The notes under the pieces were generated by a model that worked only from the letters and a program-made list of their open reading frames with translations, was not told the origin of the DNA and made no database searches. From Chitinophagaceae bacterium (GTDB lineage: Bacteria > Bacteroidota > Bacteroidia > Chitinophagales > Chitinophagaceae): a stretch of DNA of 64,000 bases. The translations under genes were made by a program, and so were the position numbers. Shown here piece after piece: positions 61,910 to 64,000 of the stretch (position 1 is its first letter; every line of letters begins with the position of its first letter). The stretch lies in NCBI GenBank assembly GCA_016720745.1, contig JADKKA010000018.1, positions 1,364,001 to 1,428,000 of the forward strand. Direction: 5' to 3'.

Positions 61910-62844
61910 TCAATCCTGTTGAATAAATCGCAGGTTTCTTTGTATCCCCTCATATTTGGCCCGCTTCAAGGGCGAATCCCTGAATAGTTGCTTAAAACTT
62001 TCTGCTGTCATATCGAGCCAGTCCTGCGTTGATAAATCAAGTATGGCCGGTATGGGTTGAAAAGCCGGTTCCTGATGTGGCTTACTAAAACGGTTCCAGG
62101 GACAAACATCCTGACAGGTATCACAACCAAAGGCCCAGTTATCAAACTGACCTTTCATGTTGTCGGGAATCAGCATTTCTTTTAATTCAATCGTGAAATA
62201 AGAAATGCAGCGACTGCCATCAATTATTTTTCCGGGGAGGATCGCATCGGTCGGACAGGCATCAATACATTTGGTGCAGCTGCCGCAATAATCTTTGGCA
62301 AATGGATCATCGTATTCCAGTTCCAGATCAGTGATCAGCGTGGCAATAAAATAAAAAGAACCGCTTTGTTTATTGATGAGATTGCCATTCTTTCCCACCC
62401 AGCCCAAACCACTTTTTTGCGCCCATGTTCTTTCGAGTACCGGAGCGGAATCCACAAACCCTCTTCCCTGGATGTCGCCGATCTTGTCTCTTTTATTTCC
62501 TGCAGAAAATTTTTCAGCTTGGCCCTTATCACTTCATGGTAATCTTTTCCAAAAGCATATTTTGAAATACCCGGTGTATCCGCTTTTTGTCTGGCTTCGG
62601 GGTAATAATTCTGCAGCAGGGTAATCACTGATTTGGCACCGGGTACCAGTTTGGTCGGGTCAACCCTAAGATCGAAATGATTTTCCATGTACTGCATCGT
62701 ACCCTGGTATCCTTTTTTCAGCCATTGCTCCAGCCTCCGCGCATCTTCCTCCAACGGCATGGCCCTGGCGATCCCGCAGTGTTCAAAACCAAGGGATTGG
62801 GCCGTTTTTTTGATGAATTGGCTGTCCGCAGTAAGGGATCGCAT
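61910..62844 (-). pseudogene. queG: Epoxyqueuosine reductase QueG, frameshifted
   Basis: Last-step enzyme of queuosine tRNA modification (cobalamin and 4Fe-4S dependent). The N-terminal part (62844 to ~62490: FEHCGIARAMPLEEDARRLE, YMENHFDLRVDPTKLVPGAK) and C-terminal part (from ~62480: DSAPVLERTWAQKSGLGWVG, CGSCTKCIDACP, CDTCQDVCPWN) are in different frames. Around 62482-62488 one base is missing: adding an A to ACAAG gives ETKIGDIQGRGFVDSAP, the expected join. Otherwise ~310 residues are complete. Either a disabled gene or an assembly indel. Confidence 0.93.
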
Positions 62845-62947
62845 TAGTCTATCAGTTCAGTATAAAATGAATCAGGGAAACCGTACCCAAGATTGGATTT
62901 TTTTTCGTAAAATTGGATACAAAGATTTTTTACCACAATCAACAAGT

Positions 62948-64000
62948 ATGAAGACCACCATCCTGCTGCTGCTGGGACTGTCCTCTTTTTTTGTAGTAAA
63001 AGCTCAGACAGCGAATAAAATCAAGTTCGGGGATGTGACGGAAAAAGACTTTGCTCCCAAGGTTTATTCCGTTGACAGTTCTGCCAGTGCCGTTATCCTC
63101 AGTGATATCGGCTCCAGTAAAATTGAAGGGAACAGCAAGGGCTGGTTTTCCCTCGTTTTTAAAAGACATACCCGGATCCATATTCTCAACAAGAACGGAT
63201 ACGAGATGAGCAATGTATCCATCAGTTTATATTCCGATGGGGATGATGAAGAAGTGCTGGATAAAGTCAAAGCCACCACTTATAACCTGGAAAACGGGAA
63301 GGTAGTGGAGAATAAACTGGATGTAAAGGGTAATATATTCAAGGATAAGGTTAGTAAAAACTGGTTGGTGAAAAAGTTCACCCTGCCCAATGTAAAGGAA
63401 GGATCCATTATTGAATATGAATACAGCATCACGTCTGATTTTCTGAATAACCTCCAGCCCTGGACCTACCAGGGTTCCTATCCCCGCTTATGGAGTGAAT
63501 ACAATGTAGCGCTTCCGGATTTCCTTGGGTATGTATTCCTGACACAGGGGTATAAGCAATATGATATACAGGACAAAAAAGAAAGAAATGAAACCTTTAA
63601 CATTATTGATACCCGCTCCTCCTTTAATTCGGATAAGTATACCATTACTTCCATGGTGACCGACTACAAATGGGTGATGAAGGATGTGAAGCCCCTGAAG
63701 GAAGAGAGTTTTACTTCTTCTATTGATAACCATACTGCCAAAATTGAATTCCAGTTATCAGAGTACCGCAGACCTTTAACTGAGAAAAAACTGATTGAGA
63801 GCTGGCCCACTGTCGCCAGTAATCTGATGAAGGCTTCTTATTTTGGAGAACAGCTGACCACCGGTACCGGATGGTTAAAAGATATCATTGAACCACTGAG
63901 CAAGGGCGCCAGTGGAAAAAAAGAACTGGCACAGCGCATGTATAAATGGGTCAGGGATAATTTTACCTGTACGGATCATACGGCTTTTACACTCGATCAG
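62948..64000 (+). CDS. DUF3857 / transglutaminase-like secreted protein, 3'-truncated by window end
   Basis: A frame starts at ATG 62948 with signal peptide MKTTILLLLGLSSFFVVKAQ and stays open for 351 codons to the window edge. Residues ~60-200 match DUF3857 (GWFSLVFKRHTRIHILNKNG, FTLPNVKEGSIIEYEYSI, QGSYPRLWSEYNVALP). The last visible part (AQRMYKWVRDNFTCTDHT) begins the transglutaminase-like domain. Role unknown; common in Bacteroidota. The stop lies outside the window. Confidence 0.9.
   Translation, partial: MKTTILLLLGLSSFFVVKAQTANKIKFGDVTEKDFAPKVYSVDSSASAVILSDIGSSKIEGNSKGWFSLVFKRHTRIHILNKNGYEMSNVSISLYSDGDDEEVLDKVKATTYNLENGKVVENKLDVKGNIFKDKVSKNWLVKKFTLPNVKEGSIIEYEYSITSDFLNNLQPWTYQGSYPRLWSEYNVALPDFLGYVFLTQGYKQYDIQDKKERNETFNIIDTRSSFNSDKYTITSMVTDYKWVMKDVKPLKEESFTSSIDNHTAKIEFQLSEYRRPLTEKKLIESWPTVASNLMKASYFGEQLTTGTGWLKDIIEPLSKGASGKKELAQRMYKWVRDNFTCTDHTAFTLDQ

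Overview
This window is a chromosomal segment of a Bacteroidota bacterium, most likely a member of the Chitinophagaceae or a close relative. Pointers are the Bacteroidota-type promoter box TAnnTTTG in front of many genes, the lack of clear Shine-Dalgarno sequences, the single-chain E1 alpha/beta 2-oxoacid dehydrogenase, and families common in this phylum (DUF1573, DUF6600, DUF3857, an ABC-F protein, CARDB, GRAM and DCC proteins). The genus cannot be fixed from the sequence alone.

Layout. 0-4.5 kb: secreted metallophosphatase, dnaA, tRNA-Ser(GCT) and a secreted astacin-type metalloprotease. 4.8-14.3 kb: a tight operon with a GYF-like membrane protein, an actin/Hsp70-fold ATPase, a signal/TM/coiled-coil protein that appears split by a frameshift, and a 1760-residue protein joining a SEDS (RodA/FtsW) glycosyltransferase-like membrane core to a penicillin-binding transpeptidase domain. 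This is the strongest candidate for an undescribed system. 14.4-20.6 kb: two DUF1573 proteins, the E1 fusion, dodecin, a TRIC-type channel, a PhzF isomerase, a GRAM protein and a DCC protein. 20.6-28.6 kb: a TPR histidine kinase and LuxR-type regulator next to a secreted module (crystallin-like, CARDB, subtilisin-like protease); a 19-nt element is shared by the regulator promoter and the secreted module. 28.7-37.4 kb: YebC and transporters (two APC permeases, DAACS symporter, MFS), DedA and a family 9 glycosyltransferase. 37.4-49.2 kb: mostly secreted or envelope proteins, ABC-F, DnaJ, an exported superoxide dismutase, dienelactone hydrolase, a lipoprotein and a DUF6600 protein. 49.2-64 kb: gcvP, a sterol-desaturase-like enzyme, a Xre/RES toxin-antitoxin pair, MBL hydrolase, MFS, deoxynucleoside kinase, folK, an ABC-2 permease, a frameshifted queG and a truncated DUF3857/transglutaminase gene. 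These are separated by unusual 7-8-bp-periodic intergenic repeats.

Three features cut across the window. First, at least six genes have an exact TAnnTTTG box only 4-5 nt before the start codon, which predicts leaderless mRNAs. Second, a composite intergenic element occurs three times (one copy inverted), plus a partial fourth. Third, three genes carry apparent single-base frameshifts at or near homopolymers, so either the assembly has indel errors or the genes are decaying. No IS element, prophage, rRNA operon or CRISPR array was seen.
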